Shown here one piece after another: positions 1-8,770 of a DNA stretch of 64,000 bases. Origin of the DNA: Subtercola boreus. GTDB lineage: Bacteria > Actinomycetota > Actinomycetes > Actinomycetales > Microbacteriaceae. The stretch lies in assembly GCF_003399645.1 (NCBI RefSeq), contig NZ_NBXD01000019.1, forward strand, positions 112,123 to 176,122, given 5' to 3'. Within the stretch, counting starts at the first letter, position 1. Each line of letters opens with the position of its first letter. Below the pieces are notes generated by a model. The model saw only the letters and a list, made by a program, of their open reading frames with translations. It was not told the DNA's origin and did no database searches. The translations under genes were made by a program, and so were the position numbers.

Positions 1-451
1 GGCCGCGCTTGTTCGGGCCGAGCAGAGAGGCCGCGACGAGGCTTGCGATGCCGAAATAGGCGCCGTGCGGCAGCGCCGAGACGAAGCGGGCGGCGAGAAC
101 GAAGCCGAACGAGGGCAGAACGGCCGAGGCCACGGTACCCACGATGATGAGGCCGAGAAGCGCCATCAGCACCACCTTGCGGGGCCAGCGGGCCGCGACG
201 GCGGCGATGGTCGGGGCACCGACCACGACACCGGCCGCGTAGGCGGTGATCAGAAGGCCCGCCTGGCCGTTGGCCTGCTCGGGCGAGACGGCGAAGACGC
301 CGGGCAGCAGGTCACGGGCGAGGTTCGGCAGCAGGCCCATCGCCACGAACTCGGTGCAGCCGATACCGAAGCCGCCCAGGGTGAGAGCCAGGAGGGCAAG
401 ACGAAGACGGGCCGGCGACAGCACAGTCGGCCCAGGAGAAGTGAGGGACAC
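1..451 (-). CDS. MFS drug/sugar efflux transporter, N-terminal part (runs off left edge)
   Basis: Reverse-strand frame from a GTG at 449-451, open to base 1 (150 residues visible). It reads as the first four or so membrane helices of a DHA1-type major facilitator: helix 1 with GxGxTEFV (roughly residues 24-36), then helices with AAGVVVGAP and the cytoplasmic loop RWPRKVV, which fits the conserved loop between helices 2 and 3. This resembles AraJ/Cmx-like exporters that pump small molecules by proton antiport. An in-frame TAG lies three codons upstream of the GTG, so the start is well bounded. There is no ribosome site, but a TAGCAT hexamer lies 6 nt upstream, suggesting a leaderless mRNA. The substrate cannot be inferred. 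The C-terminal two thirds lie outside the window. Confidence 0.85.
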   Translation of the reverse strand, partial: MSLTSPGPTVLSPARLRLALLALTLGGFGIGCTEFVAMGLLPNLARDLLPGVFAVSPEQANGQAGLLITAYAAGVVVGAPTIAAVAARWPRKVVLMALLGLIIVGTVASAVLPSFGFVLAARFVSALPHGAYFGIASLVAASLLGPNKRG

Positions 452-457
452 GTCTCT

Positions 458-497
458 ATGCTAACTCGCCCACCGGCCGAAATCGAATCGATTCGAT
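458..497 (-). promoter_or_regulatory. Promoter and palindromic operator of the MFS gene
   Basis: On the reverse strand a -10-like TAGCAT (458-463) is 6 nt from the GTG start. Eighteen nt further upstream is TTCGAT (482-487), which is one end of a perfect 16-bp palindrome at 482-497 (ATCGAATC/GATTCGAT). A second partial copy (ATCGAATCGA) lies at 520-529. An operator overlapping the -35 would suit a repressor of the exporter. The regulator is not visible in the window. Confidence 0.5.
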
Positions 498-639
498 ACC
501 GGGTGCCGGGCCGGGCCCGATCGAATCGACACGGTTGCGGCCACCCGGGCAGCATGACGCGGCGGTTGCCCGAATCCGTGTCCGTTCGGGGTGCTGGCGG
601 CCGCCGGGCGCCGGGCGCACGGCGCCAGGCGGGCGGGGG

Positions 640-957
640 TCAGTCGCCCAGAGCCTGCTCGAGGCGGTCGAGTTTGGCCGTGAGCTCTCCGGTGTAACCG
701 GGGCGGATGTCGGCCTTCAGCACCAGCGAGACCCGCGAACCGTAGGCGCCCACGGCCTCGGTGGCACGTTTGACGACGTCGAACACCTCGTCCCACTCAC
801 CCTCGATCGTCGTGAACATCGAGTCGGTGTGGTTCGGCAGGCCGGAATCGCGCACGATGCGCACGGCAGCCGCGACGGCGGCGTGCACCGAGGCATCCGG
901 GCTCTCGCCGCCCGCCGGGGCGGTACCCGACGGAGCCACTGAGAATGCAACGAGCAT
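640..957 (-). CDS. Thiamine-binding protein, MTH1187/YkoF family
   Basis: 105 residues, the usual length for the single-domain MTH1187/YkoF family (formerly DUF77), which binds thiamine or its pyrimidine. The order is a beta strand (MLVAFSVAPSG), a helix with HAAVAAAVRIVRDSGL, the conserved family core TDSMFTTIEGEWDEVFDVVK, and a C-terminal strand SRVSLVLKADIRPG. The ATG overlaps the stop of the upstream glycosyltransferase gene (ATGA), so the two are translationally coupled. The pairing with a mannosyltransferase is probably incidental. Its role, cytosolic thiamine buffering or delivery, is inferred from the family. Confidence 0.8.
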   Translation of the reverse strand: MLVAFSVAPSGTAPAGGESPDASVHAAVAAAVRIVRDSGLPNHTDSMFTTIEGEWDEVFDVVKRATEAVGAYGSRVSLVLKADIRPGYTGELTAKLDRLEQALGD

Positions 958-2288
958 CAGCTGCCAACCCTTTCTTTGAGCGCGAATGCGACGGCCGGGG
1001 CTTTCAGGCGAGTCTTCAACAGGGCCCGCACCGCCAGAACGAAGAGCACGCAGACCAGGATGTTGCGAACGGTCAGCGCGAGCAGCATCAGCGGGTCGAG
1101 GGAGATCAGCCAGTCGTAGTAGTACGGGTAGATCACCTGGGTGAGCGCCGCGAGCACGGCTGTGATGATCGCGAAGGTGCGAAAGCCCTTCCCCTGCCAG
1201 ATGAGGCCCAGGATGACCGGGGCGCTGATCCACAGCATGAACTGGGGCGATCCGACCTTGTTGAACACGATCAGCGACGTCACGAGCGCCAGCGCGAGCG
1301 GGGGCAGCACGCGCGTGACAGGGGCGCCGGAGCGCACCACCCAGACCCCGAGCAGCAGCACGGCGAGCAGAGCGACCGCGAGCAGCGGCGTGGTGATGAC
1401 GTCGGCGATCGATGCTCCGGCACCTTTCACCTGGAAGGTCAGGATGTCCTGGTCGTAGTAGACGAGCTGGGCGCGGGGCTGGAAGTACGCCGCCCACATC
1501 CACGGCGTGCTGACGGGTGCCTCGATCTGCAGCCCGCGACTCGTCTGCTGGCCGATGAAGCTGAACAGGTTGGCGCCCGCACCGAGCGCGAGGCCGGCCG
1601 CCGCGATCGCGACGGCAGCGACGGAGGCGGCGATAGCGACCGTGACGCGGCGCTTCAGCGCGATGACGAGAGCGACGACCATCGCGATGGGCCACACCTT
1701 GACCCAGGTGGCGGCGGCGAGAAGCACTCCTGCAACGGCCGGGCGACGGATGGCCAGCAGCAGCCCGACGATGACCAGGTCCACCTCGAAGGTGTCGATG
1801 CGACCGAGGGCGACGGGACCGAGCAGCAGCAGGAACGCGAGCCACCACCAGGCGGCCACGAAACGGATGTTCGGCGCGAAGGCGTCGGGGTGGGCATCCT
1901 CGGTCTCGCCCGCCTTCGCGGCGGACCCCACGCCCGCACCCGCCTGCGCCTCGATCGCGGGCGCCACCCGTGTCGCCCTCGAGTTCAGGATGAACGCCAG
2001 CACCGCACCGTTGGCGAGGATGACGAGCACGAACCACCCGGTTCCGTACAGCGCGCTGCCGAACATCTCGGCCGCGATCATCGGTGCCAGAGCCAGCAGC
2101 GGATACACGAAGGGGCCGTCGAGACCGACCCAGTAGCCGTCGAACCCGTTCTGCACCCAGGAGCTGTAGACGAAGGTGACGTCGCCCCACGGCACGGTCG
2201 GCGCGGTCAGCCCGATGTAACCGAGCAGCAGGTGCACGGCGGCGAACACCACCCACAGAAGCAGGGGTTTCGTAGCCAGTCGACGCAC
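957..2288 (-). CDS. GT-C-fold membrane mannosyltransferase (GT87/DUF2029-like)
   Basis: 443 residues with about ten hydrophobic segments. It starts with an N-terminal anchor (RRLATKPLLLWVVFAAVHLLLGY). The first outer loop carries WGDVTFVYSSW, where an acidic residue close to the first helix is typical of GT-C enzymes that use polyprenyl-phosphate sugars. The segments WWWLAFLLLLGPVALGRIDTFE and ATWVKVWPIAMV are typical of the GT87/DUF2029 alpha-mannosyltransferases of actinobacteria, which build lipoglycans or mannans outside the membrane. It is downstream of nnrD (120-nt gap) and coupled to the thiamine-binding gene. The sugar and linkage are not determined. Confidence 0.7.
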   Translation of the reverse strand: MRRLATKPLLLWVVFAAVHLLLGYIGLTAPTVPWGDVTFVYSSWVQNGFDGYWVGLDGPFVYPLLALAPMIAAEMFGSALYGTGWFVLVILANGAVLAFILNSRATRVAPAIEAQAGAGVGSAAKAGETEDAHPDAFAPNIRFVAAWWWLAFLLLLGPVALGRIDTFEVDLVIVGLLLAIRRPAVAGVLLAAATWVKVWPIAMVVALVIALKRRVTVAIAASVAAVAIAAAGLALGAGANLFSFIGQQTSRGLQIEAPVSTPWMWAAYFQPRAQLVYYDQDILTFQVKGAGASIADVITTPLLAVALLAVLLLGVWVVRSGAPVTRVLPPLALALVTSLIVFNKVGSPQFMLWISAPVILGLIWQGKGFRTFAIITAVLAALTQVIYPYYYDWLISLDPLMLLALTVRNILVCVLFVLAVRALLKTRLKAPAVAFALKERVGS

Positions 2289-2408
2289 CCCGCAATCATA
2301 TGCGGCGCGCGCCGCCCCGCGCTGCAGGGCGTGCGCAGGTGGGGCGGAGTGGGTGGGGTTGCGCGGATGGGTGGCGCCGGGTGGCCTCTGCGCGCAGCGC
2401 GCCCCGGG

Positions 2409-3338
2409 TCAGAGTCGGCGGAGCTCGGCGATGGTCGCGGGCAGCGCTTCGGCGATGTCGAGCGCCACGAGGGGTCCGCCGCCGGATGCCCGCTCCCCCG
2501 CCAGCCCGTGCAGCACCGCCGCAGTAGCGGCCAGGCGCGCCAGAACGGCAGGGTCGTCATCGACCTGGGCGCGGTGGGTCGCTACGAGCGCACCCAGGAT
2601 GCCCGCCAGCACGTCCCCCGACCCGGCCGTCGCGAGCTCAGTGGTGGGTGCCGTCACGCGGAAGCACTCACCCACGACAACCCCGCCGCCCACGTCACCG
2701 GCACCGGCGTCACCACCCCGCACCGCGCTCACCACGTGCGTCACGTTGCCCTTCAGCAGCACCGTCACCCCCAGCAGCCGCGCCGCGCGCACCGCCCACG
2801 TCGCCGGGTCGGCGGTGACCTCCCCCCTGGACACCTCCACTCCGTGGGCCGCGAGCAGCGTCACGAGTTCCCCCGCATGCGGCGTGATGACGACCGCACC
2901 GGATGCCCGCCCGACGAGATCGAGGGCCCCTGCGTCGATCACCGCGGGGTCACCCTGTTCGAGCGCCTCGCCGATCGCCGCGGTCACCGTGTCGTCCCGG
3001 CTCGCCGCGTCCATCCCCGATCCGACCAGCCACGCCTGTACGCGCCCCTCCGCCGTCACGATCTCGGGCCGGCGCTGCATCACGAGCCGCGTCGCACGCC
3101 CCGGACCGAGGTACCGCACCATGCCGACCCCGGTGCGGCTGGCGCCCTCCACTCCGAGCACCGCCGCCCCGGGAAAACTCGGCGAACCCGTCATGACACC
3201 CAGCACGCCGCGGGAGTACTTGTCGTCACCCGGTGCCGGCGGAGTGACCCAGCCCCGGGCATCCAACGCCCCGAAATCAGACCAGCGGATGTCGCCCCCA
3301 CCGGCCGGCGAGGAGTCGGATTCTGCGTTCTGGGCCAT
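2409..3338 (-). CDS. nnrD: ADP-dependent NAD(P)H-hydrate dehydratase
   Basis: 309 residues. The ribokinase-like fold of NnrD/CarKD is recognisable: DKYSRGVLGVMTGS near residue 38, then PGAAVLGVEGASRTGVGMVRY, the conserved VITPHAGEL, an LLKGNVTHV strand, and the catalytic/ATP loop TAGSGDVLAGILGAL. It repairs damaged NAD(P)H by ADP-driven dehydration of the S-hydrate. The epimerase half found fused in many bacteria is absent. The chosen ATG (3336-3338) is directly preceded by GGAGGA with no spacer, too close to act as a ribosome site, but TATCGT lies 6 nt upstream, so a leaderless start is likely. An upstream in-frame ATG would add unconserved residues. Confidence 0.88.
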   Translation of the reverse strand: MAQNAESDSSPAGGGDIRWSDFGALDARGWVTPPAPGDDKYSRGVLGVMTGSPSFPGAAVLGVEGASRTGVGMVRYLGPGRATRLVMQRRPEIVTAEGRVQAWLVGSGMDAASRDDTVTAAIGEALEQGDPAVIDAGALDLVGRASGAVVITPHAGELVTLLAAHGVEVSRGEVTADPATWAVRAARLLGVTVLLKGNVTHVVSAVRGGDAGAGDVGGGVVVGECFRVTAPTTELATAGSGDVLAGILGALVATHRAQVDDDPAVLARLAATAAVLHGLAGERASGGGPLVALDIAEALPATIAELRRL

Positions 3339-3344
3339 TCCTCC

Positions 3345-3350
3345 ACGATA
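3345..3350 (-). promoter_or_regulatory. -10 hexamer of nnrD (leaderless layout)
   Basis: TATCGT on the reverse strand, followed by exactly six bases (GGAGGA) and the ATG of nnrD. This matches the TANNNT-N6/7-start layout seen at other genes here. No good -35 was found. Confidence 0.45.
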
Positions 3351-3382
3351 GGCCCGCGCATGCCCCTGCCGGAATATCTCGT

Positions 3383-4492
3383 ATGCCATTCGGCGTTGGC
3401 TCCCACGTGACCAACGCAACGCTCTTCAGTCCTCTGACCATCCGCGAGACCGAGTTTCGCAACCGGCTCTGGGTGGCACCCATGTGCCAGTACTCCGTCG
3501 AGAAGCGCGACGGAGTACCGACCGACTGGCACCTCGCGCACCTCGGGTCGTTCGCGACCGGCGGCGTCGGTCTCATCCTCACCGAGGCGACGGCTGTCAG
3601 CCCCGAGGGTCGCATCTCCCCCGAAGACCTGGGGCTCTACAACGATAAGCAGCAGGCGGCATTCTCGCGCATCAACGCCTTTCTGCACGCCCAAGGAACG
3701 GCCACGGGCATCCAGCTGGCGCACGCCGGCCGCAAGGCCTCGGTCTACCGCCCCTGGGCCGAGGAGAAGGGCACCGCCCCCGCTGAAGACGGCGGCTGGG
3801 AGACGTTCGGCCCCTCCGCAGTCGCGTTTCCCGGCTACAGCACGCCGACCGCCCTCACCCTCTCTCAGATCGCGCAGATCGTCGAGGACTTCCGCGCCGC
3901 CGCCCGGCGCTCCGTCGACGCCGGGTTCGACGTGATCGAGCTGCATGCGGCCCACGGCTACCTCATGCACCAATTCCTCTCGCCGCTCAGCAACGAGCGC
4001 ACCGACTCCTACGGCGGCAGCCTCGAGAACCGGGCCCGGATCGTGCTCGACGTCATCTCAGCCGTGCGCGCCGAGGTCGGCGAGAGTATCCCGCTCTTCG
4101 TGCGTTTCTCGGGTACCGACTGGGTCGAAGACGGCGGCTGGGACATCGAGCAGACGACGATCGTCGCCCGCTGGGCCCAGGATGCCGGAGCCGACTTCTT
4201 CGACGTCTCGAGCGGTGGCAATGTGACCGGCGTCACGATTCCCGTGGCTCCGCTCTACCAGGTCGAGCTCGCCGCGCACCTGAAGTCCGAGGCCCACGTG
4301 CCGGTGAGCGCCGTCGGACTCATCACGACCGCCGCCGAGGCGGAGGACGTCATCGCCTCGGGCCGCGCCGACGCCGTCATGATGGCCCGGCAGTTCCTGC
4401 GCGACCCGCACTTCGCACTGCGCGCCGCCCACGAGCTCGGCGTCGACCTCGACTACTGGCCCGCCCAGTACACCCGCGCCCACTTCCGCTAG
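3383..4492 (+). CDS. NADH:flavin oxidoreductase, Old Yellow Enzyme (YqjM-like)
   Basis: 369 residues, FMN-dependent TIM barrel that reduces activated C=C bonds of enals, enones or maleimides with NAD(P)H. It shows the YqjM-subclass motifs: TLFSPLTIRETEFRNRLWVAPMCQYS at the N-terminus with the FMN-tuning Cys, IQLAHAGRKAS, the substrate-binding HAAHGYL pair, and LSNERTDSYGGSLENR. The C-terminal phosphate loop region (GRADAVMMARQFLRDPH) is intact. A GTG at 3407 gives a start closer to that of characterised family members (VTNATLF) and leaves more room for a promoter. The 3383 ATG has only a weak GGA upstream. Divergent from nnrD. Confidence 0.92.
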   Translation: MPFGVGSHVTNATLFSPLTIRETEFRNRLWVAPMCQYSVEKRDGVPTDWHLAHLGSFATGGVGLILTEATAVSPEGRISPEDLGLYNDKQQAAFSRINAFLHAQGTATGIQLAHAGRKASVYRPWAEEKGTAPAEDGGWETFGPSAVAFPGYSTPTALTLSQIAQIVEDFRAAARRSVDAGFDVIELHAAHGYLMHQFLSPLSNERTDSYGGSLENRARIVLDVISAVRAEVGESIPLFVRFSGTDWVEDGGWDIEQTTIVARWAQDAGADFFDVSSGGNVTGVTIPVAPLYQVELAAHLKSEAHVPVSAVGLITTAAEAEDVIASGRADAVMMARQFLRDPHFALRAAHELGVDLDYWPAQYTRAHFR

Positions 4493-4571
4493 CCGCACAC
4501 GCCGGGCGCCCGGCCACCGACGGGAGTGGGAGGCCGGCGCTGGGCGCGTAGGGCACGGGCGGGGCGGGGCC

Positions 4572-5609
4572 TCAGACGCGACGCGTCGCGTCCTGGACCT
4601 CACCCACGAGCTCCTCGATCACGTCTTCGAGGAAGAGCACGCCCGTGGTGTTGCCCGAAGCGTCGAAGGCCCGGGCGACGTGGGCACCCGTGCGCCGCAT
4701 CGTCGCCAGGGCGTCCTCGAGCTCGGTTCCGTCGTAGATCGACGCCAGCAGCCGGATGCGCTTCGCCGGCACGGGCTCGGCGAACTCGTCGTTGTCGAGG
4801 TCGATCACGTCTTTCAGGTGCAGGTAGCCGATCGGGTTGCCCGTCGCATCCACCATCACGTAGCGCGAGAAACCGTACTTCGCGACGGCGTGCTCGATGT
4901 CGGCCGGGGTCGCCGTGCGATCGAGGGTCACCAGGCGTTCCAGCGGCAGCGCCACCGACGCCACCGTCTTCTCGGTGAACTCGAACGCGGCGTGCAGCGC
5001 ACCGGAGTTGTCGTCGAGCACCCCCTCGCGGGTCGACTGGGCCACGATGCTCGAGACCTCGTCGAGCGTGAACGAACTCGCGGCCTCGCTCTTCGGTTCC
5101 ACGCCGAACAGTCGCACGACGCCGTTCGCCGTCGCGTTCAGCGCGACGATCACGAACCGGAAGATGCGCGCCACCCAGACGAGCGGCGGCGCGAGCAGCA
5201 GCACCGCACGGTCGGGCACCGAGAACGACAGGTTCTTCGGCACCATCTCGCCGATCACGACGTGCAGGAACGACACCACGACGAGCGTGATGACGAACGC
5301 TACGCCGGTGATCACGTCTTCTGACCAGCCGGTGATGCCGAGCGGCACCTCGAGCAGGTGGTGGATGGCCGGCTCGGAGACGTTCAGGATGAGCAGGGAC
5401 GCGACGGTGATGCCGAGCTGGCTGGTCGCCAGCATCAAAGTGGCGTGCTCCATCGCCCAGAGCGCCGTCTTGGCGCTCTGCTTGCCGGCCTCGGCCAGGG
5501 GCTCGATCTGCGAGCGCCGGGCCGAGATGACGGCGAACTCCGCCGCGACGAAGAACCCGTTCACCAGAAGCAGCACGAAGAGCCAGACGATTCCGATCCA
5601 GTCGCTCAT
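4572..5609 (-). CDS. CNNM/CorC-family membrane protein with CBS pair, short form
   Basis: 345 residues. The N-terminal DUF21/CNNM transmembrane domain (about residues 1-190) has the family motifs NGFFVAAEFAVISARRSQIE and IGEMVPKNLSF. It is followed by a linker (TLDEVSSIVAQSTREG) and two CBS motifs (about 210-340). The CorC_HlyC domain that normally follows is missing, so the protein ends just after the second CBS motif. The family handles magnesium or cobalt efflux, or other cation homeostasis. It is translated from an ATG overlapping the stop of a full-length paralogue (ATGA), so the pair may form a heteromer. Confidence 0.85.
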   Translation of the reverse strand: MSDWIGIVWLFVLLLVNGFFVAAEFAVISARRSQIEPLAEAGKQSAKTALWAMEHATLMLATSQLGITVASLLILNVSEPAIHHLLEVPLGITGWSEDVITGVAFVITLVVVSFLHVVIGEMVPKNLSFSVPDRAVLLLAPPLVWVARIFRFVIVALNATANGVVRLFGVEPKSEAASSFTLDEVSSIVAQSTREGVLDDNSGALHAAFEFTEKTVASVALPLERLVTLDRTATPADIEHAVAKYGFSRYVMVDATGNPIGYLHLKDVIDLDNDEFAEPVPAKRIRLLASIYDGTELEDALATMRRTGAHVARAFDASGNTTGVLFLEDVIEELVGEVQDATRRV

Positions 5610-7087
5610 CAGCGCTCACCCGCCTCGGCGCGAAGCGCCGCTTCAGCCTCGGCGCGAAGAGCCGCATCCGCCTCGGCCGCGACCGATCCCGGACCTGCGC
5701 CGGTCAGCGAGTCGACGGATTCGGTGCGCAGCAGTTCGGCGTTCAGCGACTCGGCCCCTTCGATCGTTCCCGGGAGGGGCTCGGTGGGCGTCGGAGTGAA
5801 ACGCAGGCGATCGATTCGCCGACCATCCATTCGTTCCACCCGCAGTTCGCCGTCAGGCAACGCGACGGTGTCGTCGACGAGGGGCAGCCGCCCGAGCTCG
5901 CTCATCACGAACCCCGCGACGGTCTCATAGGGGCCGTCTTCGGGCACAGTCACTCCAGCTCGGTCGAGCAGTTCGTCGGGGCGCAACTGCCCCGGAAAGG
6001 AAATGGTGTTACGACTCCGGATGACGCCCGCACGCGTGCGGTCGTGCTCGTCGTTCAGTTCGCCGACGAGTTCTTCGACCAGGTCTTCGAGGGTGACGAC
6101 GCCGGCCGTTCCGCCGTATTCGTCCATCACGATGGCCATCTGGTAGCCCTTGCCGCGCAGTTCGCCGAGCAGAATGTCGAGCTTCATCGTCTCGGGCACC
6201 CGCAGCGGCTCGCTGATGAGGGCGATGACGGGAACGTCGGCCCGCTTGGCCCGCGGAACCGACACGGCCTGCTTCACGTGCGCCACCCCGACCACATCGT
6301 CGATCGATTCGTCGACGATGGGAAAACGGCTGTATCCCGTCGAGGTGGCCAGGGCGATGACGTCGCTCGCCGAGTCGGTGCGCTTCAGGGCAGCGATGCG
6401 GGGCCGCGGGGTCATGACATCGGAGGCGTCATGCCCGGCGAAGAGCAGTGTGCGGTTCAGCAGGGTCGCCGTGTCGACGTCGAGGCTGCCCTCGAGGGCC
6501 GAACGGCGAACGAGCGACGAGAGCTCCTCGGCGGTGCGGGCGCCCGACAGCTCCTCCTTGGGCTCGATGCCGAACGAGCGGATGATCGCATTGGCACTGT
6601 TGTTCAGCACCGACACAAAGGGGCGGAACACCGTCGTGAACAGCCGCTGGAACGGAATGACCAGCTTCGCGGTCTGGATCGGCAGGGCGAGGGCGAAGTT
6701 CTTCGGTACGAGCTCACCGACGATCATCGACAGCAGAGTGGCGATCACGACGGCGACGATCGAGGCCACGACGGTCGTCACGTCGTCGTTCAATCCGGCG
6801 GCGTGGAAGACCGGCCGGAGCAGCCCCGCGAACGCGGGCTCCATCGTGTACCCGGTGAGCAGTGTGGTGAGGGTGATTCCCAGCTGTGCGCTCGAGAGAT
6901 GGGTCGACGTGATCTTCAGGGCCGAGATCGTCTGGCCGAGGCCCTTCTCGCCGCGCTCCTGGCGACCCTCGAGGTCGCTGCGGTCGAGGTTGACGAGCGA
7001 GAACTCGCTGGCGACGAAGAACCCGGTACCGACGGTGAGCAGCAGGCCGACGAGAAGCAGGATGAGCTCAGAGCCCACGGATGTCAC
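5609..7087 (-). CDS. CNNM/CorC-family membrane protein, full length (DUF21-CBS-CorC_HlyC)
   Basis: 492 residues. DUF21 domain about 1-200 ([35 protein letters not shown]), CBS pair about 220-345 ([48 protein letters not shown]) and a C-terminal CorC_HlyC domain about 360-435. The last 55 residues are an alanine/glutamate-rich tail. The start is GTG at 7085-7087, just after an in-frame stop. A second GTG at 7076-7078 has a better ribosome site (GGGGTGA at 6 nt) and could be the true start. First gene of a two-gene operon with its short paralogue. Confidence 0.88.
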   Translation of the reverse strand: MTSVGSELILLLVGLLLTVGTGFFVASEFSLVNLDRSDLEGRQERGEKGLGQTISALKITSTHLSSAQLGITLTTLLTGYTMEPAFAGLLRPVFHAAGLNDDVTTVVASIVAVVIATLLSMIVGELVPKNFALALPIQTAKLVIPFQRLFTTVFRPFVSVLNNSANAIIRSFGIEPKEELSGARTAEELSSLVRRSALEGSLDVDTATLLNRTLLFAGHDASDVMTPRPRIAALKRTDSASDVIALATSTGYSRFPIVDESIDDVVGVAHVKQAVSVPRAKRADVPVIALISEPLRVPETMKLDILLGELRGKGYQMAIVMDEYGGTAGVVTLEDLVEELVGELNDEHDRTRAGVIRSRNTISFPGQLRPDELLDRAGVTVPEDGPYETVAGFVMSELGRLPLVDDTVALPDGELRVERMDGRRIDRLRFTPTPTEPLPGTIEGAESLNAELLRTESVDSLTGAGPGSVAAEADAALRAEAEAALRAEAGER

Positions 7088-7187
7088 CCCGCTCGGCTAC
7101 AGGAAAGGAGGAACAGGTGGGTGAGGGAGGGTCATCCATGAGGAGGTCAATACTACCGGCCCGGGACGCCCGAACCTGAGAGGTTTT

Positions 7188-8627
7188 TCACCAAGAGACG
7201 GGTAGCGCCTTCCCCTCCTCGTACCCCGCCGCCGACTGGATTCCCACCAGCGCCCGGTCGTGGAACTGCCCCACCGACCGCGCCCCGGCGTAGGTGAACG
7301 AGCTGCGCACCCCCGAGGTGATCATGTCGAGCAGGTCCTCGACCGACGGCCGCAGCGGATCGAGGTAGATCATGCTCGACGAGATCCCCTCCGCGAAGAG
7401 CTGTTTGCGGGCCAGGTCGTAGGCGCCGAGGCGCCCGAACCGGTCGGTGACGGCCTTGGCCGAGGCCATCCCGTAGTTCTCCTTGTACAACCGGCCCTCG
7501 GCATCCCGCCGCAGCACGCCCGGCGCTTCGATCGTGCCCGCGAACCATGAGCCGATCATGACGGATGCCGCACCGGCCGCGAGCGCCAGAGCGACGTCAC
7601 GCGGGTAGCGCACTCCCCCGTCAGCCCAGACGTGCGCCCCGTACAGCGTTGCCGCGGCAGCGGTCTCGAGCACCGCAGAGAACTGGGGGCGACCGACCGC
7701 CGTCATCATGCGCGTGGTGCACATCGCACCGGGGCCGACGCCGACCTTGATGATGTCGGCTCCGGCCTGCGCCAGGTCGCGTACGCCCTCCACCGTCACC
7801 ACATTGCCCGCCACGATGGGCAGCGCCAGCCCGGCCGCACGCACGGCACGGATCGCGGCGAGCATCCCGTCCTGGTGCCCGTGCGCCGTGTCGAGCACCA
7901 GCACGTCGACGCCGGCCGCGGCGAGAGCCCTCGCCTTCGCCGCGACGTCACCGTTGATGCCGACCGCAGCCGCCACGCGGAGCCGGCCCTGCGCATCCAC
8001 TGCCGGCGTGTAGATCGTGGAGCGCAGGGCGCCCGTGCGGCTGAGGGTGCCGATGACCCGGCCGTGCCGGGTGACGGGTGCGAAGTCGAGGTCGGCGGCG
8101 ACCATGGCGTCGAAGGCCTGGCGCGGGGTATCGAAGTCGTCGGCCGCGAGGGAGGTGAGCGGGCCGTGCAGCAGGTCACCGAGCTGGGCGTCGTGCAGGG
8201 CGGAGGCGAGGCGGAGGGCAGGGATGCACCCCAGGTACGACCCCGACTCGTCATGAACCACGATGCCCTGCCCGCCCACCGCGGGCAGCACGGTCAGCGC
8301 CTCCGCAACGGTCGCCGAGGGGCGAAAGTCGAAGGGGGTGTCGTACTCGACCGACTGCTCCTTCACCCAGCGGATGGCCGCATCGAGGTCTTGCAGGTGC
8401 ATGTCCTGCGGAAGCACTCCCAGCCCGCCACGCCGTGCAAGGGTGGCGGCCAGCCTCGGACCGGTCACCGAGTTCATGTTCGCTGAGACCAGTGGAATGG
8501 TCGCACCCGTGCCGTCTCCGGGCGCCAGCGAGACGTCGAGGCGGCTTCCGACGTTCGACCTGCTCGGAACGAGGAAGACGTCGGAGTAGGTCAGATCGGT
8601 GTGGGAGGGCGCGCTGAGGAACTTCAT
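7188..8627 (-). CDS. guaB1: GuaB1 family IMP-dehydrogenase-related protein (GMP reductase)
   Basis: 479 residues. TIM barrel with an inserted CBS pair (about residues 90-205), the IMPDH/GMPR catalytic loop GVGPGAMCTTRMM with the nucleophilic Cys, and the phosphate site VWADGGVRYPRDVALALAAGA. Actinobacterial GuaB1 proteins, including the characterised mycobacterial one, act as GMP reductases that return GMP to IMP, with CBS-mediated purine regulation. The ATG at 8625-8627 gives MKFLSAP, matching the MRFL start of mycobacterial GuaB1, and has TACCGT 7 nt upstream. A GTG at 8636 would add three residues. Divergent from kgd. Confidence 0.88.
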   Translation of the reverse strand: MKFLSAPSHTDLTYSDVFLVPSRSNVGSRLDVSLAPGDGTGATIPLVSANMNSVTGPRLAATLARRGGLGVLPQDMHLQDLDAAIRWVKEQSVEYDTPFDFRPSATVAEALTVLPAVGGQGIVVHDESGSYLGCIPALRLASALHDAQLGDLLHGPLTSLAADDFDTPRQAFDAMVAADLDFAPVTRHGRVIGTLSRTGALRSTIYTPAVDAQGRLRVAAAVGINGDVAAKARALAAAGVDVLVLDTAHGHQDGMLAAIRAVRAAGLALPIVAGNVVTVEGVRDLAQAGADIIKVGVGPGAMCTTRMMTAVGRPQFSAVLETAAAATLYGAHVWADGGVRYPRDVALALAAGAASVMIGSWFAGTIEAPGVLRRDAEGRLYKENYGMASAKAVTDRFGRLGAYDLARKQLFAEGISSSMIYLDPLRPSVEDLLDMITSGVRSSFTYAGARSVGQFHDRALVGIQSAAGYEEGKALPVSW

Positions 8628-8634
8628 GAAGGCC

Positions 8635-8640
8635 ACGGTA
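8635..8640 (-). promoter_or_regulatory. -10 hexamer of guaB1 (leaderless layout)
   Basis: TACCGT on the reverse strand, seven bases before the ATG at 8625-8627. If used, it would exclude the GTG at 8634-8636, because the hexamer overlaps that codon. Confidence 0.4.
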
Positions 8641-8770
8641 GACCCGTTGGGTGATCGATCTCACGGCCGGAGGGTTTAAGCTGGCTGAGCACGTGTCGGC
8701 GCGTGAACACCGCAGCGCTTCTGTCTGGCACGTGATCGATACGTGAGCATACGAAAGTGGGCGATCGGCT

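Noticed and set aside
945..3410. Very long forward-strand open frame (about 820 codons)
   Set aside because: It runs antisense to the mannosyltransferase and nnrD genes, with an Arg/Gly/Asp-rich product typical of shadow frames in high-GC DNA.
7160..7190. AACCT/AGGTT mini-hairpin followed by a T-run downstream of guaB1
   Set aside because: The T-run faces the plus strand, where nothing is transcribed, and the stem is only 5 bp.
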